Shown here piece by piece: positions 16,841 through 24,029 of a stretch of 64,000 nucleotides of DNA (position 1 is the first letter of the stretch; each line of letters starts with the position of its first letter). The notes under the pieces were generated by a model, which saw only the letters and a program-made list of their open reading frames with translations, did no database searches and had not been told where the DNA came from. Source of the DNA: an uncultured Actinomycetes bacterium (lineage in GTDB: Bacteria; Actinomycetota; Coriobacteriia; Coriobacteriales; Atopobiaceae); NCBI GenBank assembly GCA_900314645.1, contig OMWB01000007.1:1-64000 (forward strand). Direction: 5' to 3'. The translations under genes were made by a program, and so were the position numbers.

Positions 16841-17950
16841 TTAGTCGTCGAAGCCCTGGAACACGGGGATGCCCGTGTAGGTCTTGGCCTCTTCCTCGCC
16901 GTCAAGCACGCGGATGGCGCCGGCGGCCATAGCCTCAAGCTCGAACTCGCCCGGATACGCGGAGACAGGGGCGATCCAACCGCAGTTGTCCTCGATGCTC
17001 TTGACCAGGCCCTTGTTGTGGACCATGCCACCACCCAGCAGGATGCCGTCAACCTTGCCGCCAAGCACCGTGGCCATGGAGCCGATGTACTTGTTGATCT
17101 GGTACAGCATGGCGTCCCAGGCGCGAGCCGCGGCCTTGTCGCCAGCGGCGGCGCGGTTGCAGACCTCGATGGCGTCGGACGTGCCGAGCAGGTCGACGAA
17201 GCCGCCGGTCTTCATGCACATGCCGCGGACCTCCTTGATGGAGTGCCCGGCCTCGAGGTAGTTGAGGACCTCGGCTACCGGCACGGCGCCGCAGCGCGTG
17301 GGGGCCATCATGCCCTCGCCGCCGACGATGTCGTAGCCGTCGATCATCTTGCCCTGCCTGTGGGCGGAGATGGAGATGCCGCCGCCGATGTGGCAGACGA
17401 TGAAGTTGCACTCGTCATAGCGCTTGCCCATGCCGTGGGCGTGACGGATGGCCGTCTCCTTGAGGTTCAGGGCGTGCAGGTGCACGTTGCGATAGACGCC
17501 CTTGATGCCGGTCATGCGAGCGAGGTCGCAGAGCTCGTCGGTGTCGGGCGGGTTGACGACGAAGGCGGGCTTGCCGACCTGCGTGGCGAAGGCGTTGGCG
17601 AGCTGGCTGCCCAGCTGAGCGGGATGCTGCACGCCGTTGGCGCCGCGGTAGGCGTGGTCGAGGATGACGTCGTTGACGGTGTAGGTGCCGCCCTCGAGGG
17701 CGAGCAGGCCGCCGCCACGACCGACGAACGCGTCGATGGTGGAGAGGTCGACGTTATTCTCGGCGAGCGCCTCGAGGATGAGGTCGCGACGATAGGGCAT
17801 CTGGTCAGAAACGCTCTTGAACTCGGCGAGCTTCTCGGCCTCGTGGGCGACGTTCTTGGTGAAGACCTCGGTCTCGCCGTCGAAGACGCCGACCTTGGTA
17901 GACGTGGAACCAGGGTTGATGACAAGAATGCGATACGTCTTCTCTGCCAT
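16841..17950 (-). CDS. buk: Butyrate kinase 2
   Basis: 369 aa. Motifs ILVINPGSTSTKVGVFDG (about 6-23) and CHIGGGISISAHRQGKMIDG (about 176-195) mark an acetokinase-family butyrate kinase. It follows the Pta/Ptb gene with four bases between, so the pair makes acyl phosphate and then ATP: acyl-CoA to acyl-phosphate to acid. It is similar in size to Buk1 but clearly diverged. The start at 17950 is the first Met before the phosphate loop; the upstream Met lies inside pta. It is controlled by operator site c. Confidence 0.9.
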   Translation of the reverse strand: MAEKTYRILVINPGSTSTKVGVFDGETEVFTKNVAHEAEKLAEFKSVSDQMPYRRDLILEALAENNVDLSTIDAFVGRGGGLLALEGGTYTVNDVILDHAYRGANGVQHPAQLGSQLANAFATQVGKPAFVVNPPDTDELCDLARMTGIKGVYRNVHLHALNLKETAIRHAHGMGKRYDECNFIVCHIGGGISISAHRQGKMIDGYDIVGGEGMMAPTRCGAVPVAEVLNYLEAGHSIKEVRGMCMKTGGFVDLLGTSDAIEVCNRAAAGDKAAARAWDAMLYQINKYIGSMATVLGGKVDGILLGGGMVHNKGLVKSIEDNCGWIAPVSAYPGEFELEAMAAGAIRVLDGEEEAKTYTGIPVFQGFDD

Positions 17951-17954
17951 GTGC

Positions 17955-18962
17955 TTATGCCTCCTTGAGGGCCTGTGCGCGGACACAGCTCATCACGACG
18001 TTGCCGACGAGCTCGGAGACCGGCGCGGAACGGCTGCAGTCGCACACGATCTTCTTGAAGCCCTGCAGCATGGGGCCATAGGCGTCGGCATGCGCGAAGT
18101 TCTGAACGAGCTTGACGCCGATGTTGCCTACGTTGATGTCGGGGCACACGAGCACGTTTGCCTTGCCGGCAACGGCGCTCTCGCGACGGACCTTCTTGGC
18201 GGCAATCTCGGGACGGATGGCGGAGTCAAGCTGGAACTCGCCGTCAACGGCAAGGTCCGGGCGGCGCTCCTGCGCGATGCGCACGGCCTCGCGCACCTTG
18301 TCCACAAGGGGGCCCTCAGCGGAGCCGTCCGTGGAGTAGGAAAGCATGGCCACGCGGGGCTCCCAGCCCATCAGGGCGTGAACCGTCTCAGCGGAGGTGA
18401 TGGCGATGGAGGCAAGCTGCTCGGGGTCGGGATCGACGCACACGGCGGCGTCGCCAAAGCCCAGGAGCGGGCCCTCGCTGCCGTCCCAGCCGGGGATGTT
18501 GAAGACGCCCAGACTGGAGATGGTGTCGACGCCATCGGCGAGGCCGATGTAGGTCATGCCGCCGAGGATGACCTCGCCGGTGGAGCAGCACAGGCCACCA
18601 AAGGTGATGTCCACGTCGCCCAGGCTCTGCATCATGAGGCAACGATCCATCGGCTTCTTGGCGCGGCGACGGATGGCCTTGCTCTTGAACTGGCAGTCGG
18701 GCATGGCCTCAAAACGGGCTGCGAAGGCCTCGGTGGCCTCGTCGTCAGCGAGGTCAACCACATGAATGCTGGTGAGGTCAACGCCGACCTGCTCAGCAAC
18801 GCCACGCAGGGTCTCGCCGTCGCCCACGATAAAGCACTCAGCCAGGCTGGCCTTGGTGAGCTCACCCACGACCTCCATCATCTTGGGGTCGTCGGCCTCG
18901 AAGAAGGCCACCTTCTGCACGTCGGCCGCCGCCTTTGCGCGCAACTGCTCCATAAGGTCCAT
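17955..18962 (-). CDS. pta: Phosphate acetyl/butyryltransferase (PTA_PTB family)
   Basis: 335 aa, the usual length. Signature segments VAMLSYSTDGSAEGP (about 215-229) and ANVLVCPDINVGNIGVKLVQ (about 275-294) resemble Pta more than Ptb, but the gene is coupled to a butyrate kinase, not an acetate kinase. It converts short acyl-CoA and phosphate to acyl phosphate. It is first gene of the pta-buk2 operon; start at 18962 follows GAAAGGAGCTTTC. The leader holds a strong hairpin (19020-19050) between operator site c and the start codon. Acyl preference is unknown. A 490-bp gap with decayed sequence lies upstream. Confidence 0.85.
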   Translation of the reverse strand: MDLMEQLRAKAAADVQKVAFFEADDPKMMEVVGELTKASLAECFIVGDGETLRGVAEQVGVDLTSIHVVDLADDEATEAFAARFEAMPDCQFKSKAIRRRAKKPMDRCLMMQSLGDVDITFGGLCCSTGEVILGGMTYIGLADGVDTISSLGVFNIPGWDGSEGPLLGFGDAAVCVDPDPEQLASIAITSAETVHALMGWEPRVAMLSYSTDGSAEGPLVDKVREAVRIAQERRPDLAVDGEFQLDSAIRPEIAAKKVRRESAVAGKANVLVCPDINVGNIGVKLVQNFAHADAYGPMLQGFKKIVCDCSRSAPVSELVGNVVMSCVRAQALKEA

Positions 18963-19019
18963 GAAAGCTCCTTTCAGTGGTGAAGAGACATAGTGCCAAC
19001 TAGTGTCAATTCTCGCAGC

Positions 19020-19050
19020 GGCGGGGCACCCAAACCATGGGTGCCCCGCC
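19020..19050 (-). terminator. Strong hairpin in the pta leader
   Basis: A perfect 12-bp stem GGCGGGGCACCC / GGGTGCCCCGCC with a 7-base loop. It lies between operator site c and pta, 57 bp before the start codon. It could be a terminator left from the dead gene upstream, or an attenuator. The minus-strand tail is GCTGCGAGAATT, not T-rich. Confidence 0.6.
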
Positions 19051-19079
19051 AATCATCGTGTGATTCACCGATGCACTTC

Positions 19080-19095
19080 TTGTGTGGTCGCACAA
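19080..19095 (-). promoter_or_regulatory. 16-bp operator dyad, site c (pta-buk2)
   Basis: TTGTGTGGTCGCACAA on the plus strand has 5-bp perfect half-sites (TTGTG/CACAA). It lies 117 bp before the pta start. Confidence 0.65.
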
Positions 19096-19129
19096 AGTTA
19101 CTTGTTGAGCCCACGTGTGGGCAAGCGCA

Positions 19130-19345
19130 TTACTCCAAAACGCGTAGGTAGTTCATGCGCCCGATTCCCGGCGAAAGCTGGATTCCCAGCTTCGAGCCAT
19201 AGTCATGCACCCGCTCCACCACACGACGAAGCTGGTAGACGTCCTTGACCGTGATGAGCTTCTGGCAAGGCGCGGCGTAGACATGCGGCTCGTCAGACGG
19301 AACTGGCTTCCCGTCAGCGACAGTGGAAAACCTCGCAGCGTTGAT
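19130..19345 (-). pseudogene. Fragment of an Old Yellow Enzyme-like flavin oxidoreductase (proposed)
   Basis: An open frame of about 71 codons ends at TAA (19130-19132) and is closed upstream by TGA at 19346-19348. It lacks a credible start codon. Its translation includes ADGKPVPSDEPHVYAAP, then VVERVHDYGSKLGIQLSPGI, ending NYLRVLE. The PDG...PHVY...VHxYGxKxxxQL pattern resembles residues about 55-120 of the NADH:flavin oxidoreductase / 2,4-dienoyl-CoA reductase family, truncated at both ends. The other frames look like shadow sequence. No database search was possible. It sits just upstream of operator site c in the 490-bp gap between pta and the hydrogenase-like gene. Bases 19346-19452 should hold the promoter of that gene, but I see no convincing promoter. 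Confidence 0.45.
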
Positions 19346-19452
19346 TCACCGAAACGATTGGGGCGACGTCACGAGCTGGCCATGTGCAATGTTATGTTGA
19401 GACTACATATCGTGAGACTCGCGATTCTTTGATTCACAAGCTGGGGGTAAGC

Positions 19453-21129
19453 ATGGCGAGCTGTCTGAGACTCAAGAAGTCAAACTGTAAGAACTGCTAC
19501 AAATGCATTCGTCACTGTCCGGTCAAGTCGATCCGCTTCTCGGCAGATCAGGCGCACATCATCGACGACGAGTGCATCCTGTGCGGAACCTGCTTCGTGG
19601 TGTGCCCGCAAGACGCCAAGCAGATCGTGGACGAGACCGAGAAGGTCAAGGTGCTCATCGGCAGTGGCGCCCCGGTGATCATGAGCCTCGCACCGTCATT
19701 CATCGCCAATTACGAGGGCGTGGGCGTGGAGGCCATGCGCGAGGCGGCCAAGAAGCTGGGCTTTGCCGACGTCGAGGAGACCGCCATCGGCGCGACCATG
19801 GTCAAGCGCGAGTACGACCGCATGCTCGAGGAAGAGCAGAAGGACATCATCATCTCGTCCTGCTGCCACTCCATCAACCTGCTCATTCGCAAGTACTTCC
19901 CCGAGCAACTCCCCTACCTTGCCGACGTGGTGTCGCCCATGGTGGCGCACTGCATGGACATCAAGCGCCGCATCCCCAACGCAAAGACGGTGTTTGTGGG
20001 TCCGTGTGTTGCCAAGAAGGACGAAGGCGAGGAATACCGAGACGCAGTGGATGCGGTTCTCACCTTTGAGGAGCTGACGCAGTGGCTGAAGGCGGAGCAC
20101 ATTGAGCTCAAGCAGGAGATCGTCCTGAACGACGAGAGCCTGGCGCGCTTCTTCCCCACCACGGGCGGCATCCTCAAGACCATGGAGAAGGACTGCCTCG
20201 AGTACACCTACATGGCGCTCGACGGCGTGGAGAACTGCATCGCAGCCCTCGAGGAGATTGCGGAAGGCAAGATTCACAAGTGCTTTATTGAGATGAGTGC
20301 CTGCGCGGGAAGCTGCGTGGCCGGCCCGGTCATGGAGAAGTACCGCCGCAGCCCGGTAAAGGACTACCTGGCAGTCGCCACGTATGCGGGACTGCAGGAC
20401 TTCCCGGTCGAGCAGCCGGATATCACGCAGATGAAGCACCTCTTCACGCCCCTCGACCGCTCAGAGCGCATGCCGTCCGAGTACGACATCATCGAGATCC
20501 TCCGCAAGATGGGCAAGTTCAAGCCAAGCGACGAGCTCAATTGCGGCTCCTGCGGCTATGACACGTGCCGCGCAAAGGCGGTAGCGATCTATCAGGGCAA
20601 GGCTGACATCTCCATGTGCCTCCCGTTCCTGAAGGAGAAGGCGGAGAGCTTCTCGGACGCCATCGTCAAGAGCAGCCCAAACGCGCTCATCGTGGTCAAC
20701 GACTCGCTCGAGGTGCAACAGCTGAACGATGCCGCCCTCAAGCTGCTCAACATTCGCTTTGCGTCGGATGTCCTCGGCGACCAAGTGGTGCGTGTCCTTG
20801 ACCCTCGCCCCTTCATGGACGTGAAGCGCAGCAGGCGCGGCATCTACAACCAGCGGGCGTATCTGGCCGAGTACCAGCGCTATGTTGAGGAGACTATCGT
20901 TCCGGCCGACGATGGCCATATGCTCGTCTGCATCATGCACGACGTGACGGACGAGGAGGAGGAGCGTCAGCACCGCGAGGAGATTAATGCCAAGACGGTT
21001 GAGGTTGCCGACAAGGTCGTGGAGAAGCAGATGCGCATCGTGCAAGAGATTGCCTCGCTGCTCGGTGAGACGACGGCAGAGACGAAGATCGCGCTGTCCA
21101 AGCTGAAGGAGTCGATCCGCGATGAATGA
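19453..21129 (+). CDS. [FeFe]-hydrogenase-like sensor with PAS domain (group C/HydS type)
   Basis: 558 aa. Order: 2x[4Fe-4S] ferredoxin (CKNCYKCIRHC, CILCGTCFVVCP, about 13-60); [FeFe]-hydrogenase large-subunit domain (about 75-365) with the three H-cluster loops in altered form, ISSCCHSIN, VGPCVAKKDE and EMSACAGSC; an RNF/CO-dehydrogenase-like [4Fe-4S] motif (NCGSCGYDTCRAK, about 370-385); then a PAS domain (about 405-510) and a short helical tail. Catalytic hydrogenases have TSCCPxW, MPCxxK and ExMACxGGC, so this looks sensory: cluster cysteines kept, proton-path residues lost. It overlaps the phosphatase gene by 8 bases. Start at 19453 follows CTGGGGGTAAGC; the upstream ATG at 19384 has no site. 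Confidence 0.85.
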   Translation: MASCLRLKKSNCKNCYKCIRHCPVKSIRFSADQAHIIDDECILCGTCFVVCPQDAKQIVDETEKVKVLIGSGAPVIMSLAPSFIANYEGVGVEAMREAAKKLGFADVEETAIGATMVKREYDRMLEEEQKDIIISSCCHSINLLIRKYFPEQLPYLADVVSPMVAHCMDIKRRIPNAKTVFVGPCVAKKDEGEEYRDAVDAVLTFEELTQWLKAEHIELKQEIVLNDESLARFFPTTGGILKTMEKDCLEYTYMALDGVENCIAALEEIAEGKIHKCFIEMSACAGSCVAGPVMEKYRRSPVKDYLAVATYAGLQDFPVEQPDITQMKHLFTPLDRSERMPSEYDIIEILRKMGKFKPSDELNCGSCGYDTCRAKAVAIYQGKADISMCLPFLKEKAESFSDAIVKSSPNALIVVNDSLEVQQLNDAALKLLNIRFASDVLGDQVVRVLDPRPFMDVKRSRRGIYNQRAYLAEYQRYVEETIVPADDGHMLVCIMHDVTDEEEERQHREEINAKTVEVADKVVEKQMRIVQEIASLLGETTAETKIALSKLKESIRDE

Positions 21130-22300
21130 TCTGAGCGTTGACATCGGCTACAAGAGCATCAACCACGCGGGCGAGGAGCTCTGTGGCGACCACGTTGACG
21201 TGGTGAATACCGCGGATGGCTCTACCGTCATCGTGCTCGCCGACGGTCTGGGAAGTGGCGTCCAGGCATCCATCCTCTCGACGCTGACCTCGAAGATCAT
21301 CTCCACCATGATGGCGGCGGGGCTATCTGTCGAGGAGTGCGTGTCGACGATTGCCGCGACGCTGCCGGTTCACGACAGGCATGGCGTGGCCTACTCAACC
21401 TTCACCATCATCAACCTGATCCGCAATCACACGGCTGAGCTCATCCAGTACGACAACCCTGAGGTCATCCTCATCCGCGATGGCGACATGACTGATTATC
21501 CCATGACCGAGCTCCACATCGAGGGGAAGACCATCTATCGCTCGACGATCCGTCTGCAGGAAGGCGACGTATTTGTCGCCATGAGCGACGGCTGCCCGCA
21601 TGCAAGCGCGGACAAGACCTACAACAATAACTGGAAGCGCGAGGACATCGGACAGTTTGTGGCTGACATGTCGCTGGTGGGTTACACCGCGAAGGTGCTG
21701 TGCACCATGCTCATCGACGAGTGCGACAAGCTGTATGGGTACCACCCACTGGACGACGCAACCGCCTGCGTGGTTAAGGTGCGGCAGCGGGTGCCCATGA
21801 ACATCCTGTTTGGCCCGCCGGCGGACCCTGATGACAGCCAGAAGATGATGAGCCTCTTTTTCTCCAAGGAAGGCAAGCGCATCATCTGCGGAGGCACGAC
21901 TGCCACAATCGCCGCGAAGTACCTGCGAAAGCCTCTGAACGCCAAGACCAACCCTCCCGGCGTCAAGTCGAAGATTCCGCCCATGTCCGAGATTGAGGGC
22001 GTTGACCTCGTGACGGAGGGCGTTGTCACCATGAGCAAGGTGCTCGAATATGCCCAGGACTATCTTGAGGGCAACGAGAGCTACGAAGAGTGGAACTACG
22101 GTCACGACGGCGCTTGTCGCATCTGTCAGCTGCTCTTCGAGGAGGCTACGGACATCAACTTCTTCGTAGGACGCGCGATGAACCCCGCCCACCAGAACCC
22201 TGACCTTCCCATCAGCTTCAACATCAAGATGAACATCGTGAAGGAGCTGACCGAGTGCCTCATCAAGATGGGCAAACACGTGAGGGTGAGCTACTTCTAG
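21122..22300 (+). CDS. SpoIIE/PP2C-type protein phosphatase
   Basis: 392 aa. Residues about 1-225 are a PP2C-like domain with metal-binding aspartates in VLADGLGSG, AMSDGCPH and LDDATACVV. The last 165 residues form an extension without a clear family name. It overlaps the hydrogenase-PAS gene (ATG at 21122, stop of the other at 21129), so the two are made together. In known arrangements of group C hydrogenases a PP2C-like phosphatase often follows the sensor and is thought to be its output. A target in this window is not evident. Confidence 0.85.
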   Translation: MNDLSVDIGYKSINHAGEELCGDHVDVVNTADGSTVIVLADGLGSGVQASILSTLTSKIISTMMAAGLSVEECVSTIAATLPVHDRHGVAYSTFTIINLIRNHTAELIQYDNPEVILIRDGDMTDYPMTELHIEGKTIYRSTIRLQEGDVFVAMSDGCPHASADKTYNNNWKREDIGQFVADMSLVGYTAKVLCTMLIDECDKLYGYHPLDDATACVVKVRQRVPMNILFGPPADPDDSQKMMSLFFSKEGKRIICGGTTATIAAKYLRKPLNAKTNPPGVKSKIPPMSEIEGVDLVTEGVVTMSKVLEYAQDYLEGNESYEEWNYGHDGACRICQLLFEEATDINFFVGRAMNPAHQNPDLPISFNIKMNIVKELTECLIKMGKHVRVSYF

Positions 22301-22417
22301 TGCGTGCGTGTGACCCAGTACGAGGAAGTGTCCAATAATCTGAAACAGTTCGAAGACGACGCTGCAGATATACTCATAGGACAAGGAAGTACCAAACATC
22401 CATGGGAAGGAGACCGC

Positions 22418-22660
22418 ATGTCAACACGTGAGGCGCGGAGGTTCATCACTGACCTCGACACGGATGAGAAGCTGATCGAGGCGATCGGCGCGCTTGGCCC
22501 TGCCTCGGACGATGAGCCTGAGGGCGCATACTACGCACGGTACCGCAAGGAGCTTGGTTACGACTTCACCGCGGAGGAGTTCGAGGCTGGCCTCATGCAG
22601 GTGCGCGCCGCCCGCAAGGGCGTGATCATGGAGCAGGAGCTCGACGAGCTTCAGGCATAA
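22418..22660 (+). CDS. Nif11-like small protein
   Basis: 80 aa. STREARRFITDLDTDEKL near the N-terminus and YDFTAEEFEAGLMQV in the middle match the helix pattern of Nif11-like leader proteins (a short helix, variable linker, then a G(Y/F)DFTxEE motif). There is no glycine-glycine cleavage site or cysteine/serine-rich core after it; the C-terminus is charged (EQELDELQA). It is therefore more likely a stand-alone Nif11-type protein than a peptide precursor. It follows the phosphatase by 117 bases on the same strand; start at 22418 is set by AAGGAGACCGC, and the longer reading from 22304 has none. Domain call is by motif only. Confidence 0.6.
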   Translation: MSTREARRFITDLDTDEKLIEAIGALGPASDDEPEGAYYARYRKELGYDFTAEEFEAGLMQVRAARKGVIMEQELDELQA

Positions 22661-22702
22661 GACGCGGCGACCCACCTACCAACATCCCCTAAGGAGAGAC
22701 GC

Positions 22703-23155
22703 ATGTTGAGAATCGCCATTTGCTGTGGTGGAGGCTTCTCGTCAAGCACCATGGCCGCCCACCTTAACCGTCAGCTCGAGGAGAGCCCCTTCAAGGATGA
22801 CGTGACGCTGCAGTTCATTCCGTTTTCAGCCCTGTGGGGTGAATCGGCTGCCTTCCAATCGGGAAACCTGACCCAACGTCAGGATGAGGTTGACGTGGCT
22901 CTGTGTTGCCCGCATCTCGAGTTTCCGGCAAAGACTGCCGAGCGCGAAGGACGCCTGCGCATCCCCGTGTTCATCCTGCCCATGCGCATGTATGGACAGA
23001 TCGACATCGACAACGCCGTGGAGGAGGCTGAGGACGTGCTCGCCCTGTACCACGAGGACCCGTCGACACATATCATCACGTTCCCTGGCGAGCCGAGGTC
23101 CATGACGGCTACGCGCAACGTCTCACACCGTCGCTGGCTCGCGAGGAAGAAATAG
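22703..23155 (+). CDS. Orphan PTS lactose/cellobiose IIB-like protein
   Basis: 150 aa. The start LRIAICCGGGFSSSTMAAHL matches the phosphocysteine loop of PTS IIB proteins of the lactose/chitobiose type (normally xxCxxGxSTS), here with two cysteines (residues 8-9). No IIA, IIC, EI or sugar gene is near. The C-terminus after residue 110 is longer than in usual 100-residue IIB domains. It could be a regulatory remnant of a PTS or a different small-molecule phosphatase-like fold. Good ribosome site (AAGGAGAGACGC) before the start at 22703; 42 bases after the Nif11-like gene, so probably one transcript. Confidence 0.65.
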   Translation: MLRIAICCGGGFSSSTMAAHLNRQLEESPFKDDVTLQFIPFSALWGESAAFQSGNLTQRQDEVDVALCCPHLEFPAKTAEREGRLRIPVFILPMRMYGQIDIDNAVEEAEDVLALYHEDPSTHIITFPGEPRSMTATRNVSHRRWLARKK

Positions 23156-23191
23156 TCCGTGCCGCTCTGACACTGTGGTGCAGATAAAGGG

Positions 23192-23219
23192 GCGGGGTCC
23201 GCATTACTGCAGACCCCGC
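23192..23219. terminator. Bidirectional terminator between the IIB-like and ACP1 genes
   Basis: A GCGGGGTC / GACCCCGC stem, partly extended by GC-ATTACT-GC inside, then TTCTCTATTTC on the plus strand. It lies between convergent genes. Confidence 0.75.
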
Positions 23220-23253
23220 TTCTCTATTTCGCGTTGTTACGCTTTGAGGATGC

Positions 23254-23490
23254 TTACTCCTCGATCTCCTCGGCGACGCGCTCGACGAGCTCGCCGAAGG
23301 TCTTCATCTTCATGACCTCGTGGATGGTGACCTCGGCGTCGAGCTCGTTTTCGATGGTGGAGGTGAGGGCGATCATCTTCATCGAGCCCTTGCCAAGCTC
23401 GTCAAAGGTGGTGTCAGCGGTGATCTCGCCGTCGTACTGGTAGGCGACCTTAGCAAACTCGGCAAGCTGCTCAAGAAGCTCTTCATTCAT
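23254..23490 (-). CDS. Acyl carrier protein 1 (atypical DSL motif)
   Basis: 78 aa, the size and acidic charge of an ACP. The modification region reads LGKGSMKMIALT (residues about 32-43): the pantetheinylated serine is present, but the canonical Asp-Ser-Leu is Gly-Ser-Met. The third gene of the thiolase-DUF35-ACP1 unit (44 bases after DUF35). The fatty acid synthase genes are not near, so it is probably a dedicated carrier for an intermediate of this pathway. The start at 23490 follows AAAGAAAGGAACATC. Confidence 0.8.
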   Translation of the reverse strand: MNEELLEQLAEFAKVAYQYDGEITADTTFDELGKGSMKMIALTSTIENELDAEVTIHEVMKMKTFGELVERVAEEIEE

Positions 23491-23534
23491 GGTGATGTTC
23501 CTTTCTTTGAACTGGTAACAGTGACTATGGGTGC

Positions 23535-24002
23535 TTAAGCGGTGACCTCGTCAAGCTCGAAGCAGAGCTGGCTCCAGGGCACCATCTCGTCCGAACCGGG
23601 CTTCAAGGGCACGGCGCGATCGATGGGCTTGGCGTGGACGCCGATGACCTCACCGTCAGCCAGACGCTGCTGCAGGCCTTTGACGACCTTCTTCTTGCCG
23701 CCAAAGACGACGAAGGTGTAGATGGGGCCCTCATCGAGCTGGACCGCGCCGTAGCCATAGGCGCCGATGGCCTTGAGGTAGGGCTTGTCGTTCTGGATGC
23801 CGGGGACGACGAAGCTCTTCAGGGTGCCGTGACCAGAGAGCTCGACCCATTCGGTCTCGTGATAGCCGCAGGTGTTGCAGCCCAGGTGGGGCGGAAACTC
23901 GATGGCGCCGCACTCCTTGCACTTACGGCCGTAGTACTTTCCCTCAGCCACGCCGTCATAGAACTTCTTGACGATGGGCTCCATATCCTTAAGAAGAGGC
24001 AT
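23535..24002 (-). CDS. DUF35 zinc-ribbon/OB-fold partner of thiolase
   Basis: 155 aa. A rubredoxin-like zinc ribbon (CKECGAIEFPPHLGCNTCG, about 26-44) is followed by an OB-fold domain (ELSGHGTLKSFVVPG onward). Such proteins work as obligate partners of thiolase-like enzymes, for example in acetoacetyl-CoA thiolase complexes, the PhlB subunit of phloroglucinol acyltransferase, and the ChsH2 part of sterol side-chain aldolase. It follows the thiolase by 27 bases and almost surely forms a complex with it. Confidence 0.9.
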   Translation of the reverse strand: MPLLKDMEPIVKKFYDGVAEGKYYGRKCKECGAIEFPPHLGCNTCGYHETEWVELSGHGTLKSFVVPGIQNDKPYLKAIGAYGYGAVQLDEGPIYTFVVFGGKKKVVKGLQQRLADGEVIGVHAKPIDRAVPLKPGSDEMVPWSQLCFELDEVTA

Positions 24003-24029
24003 GCTTATCTCCTGTTCTCTGCGAAGGCG

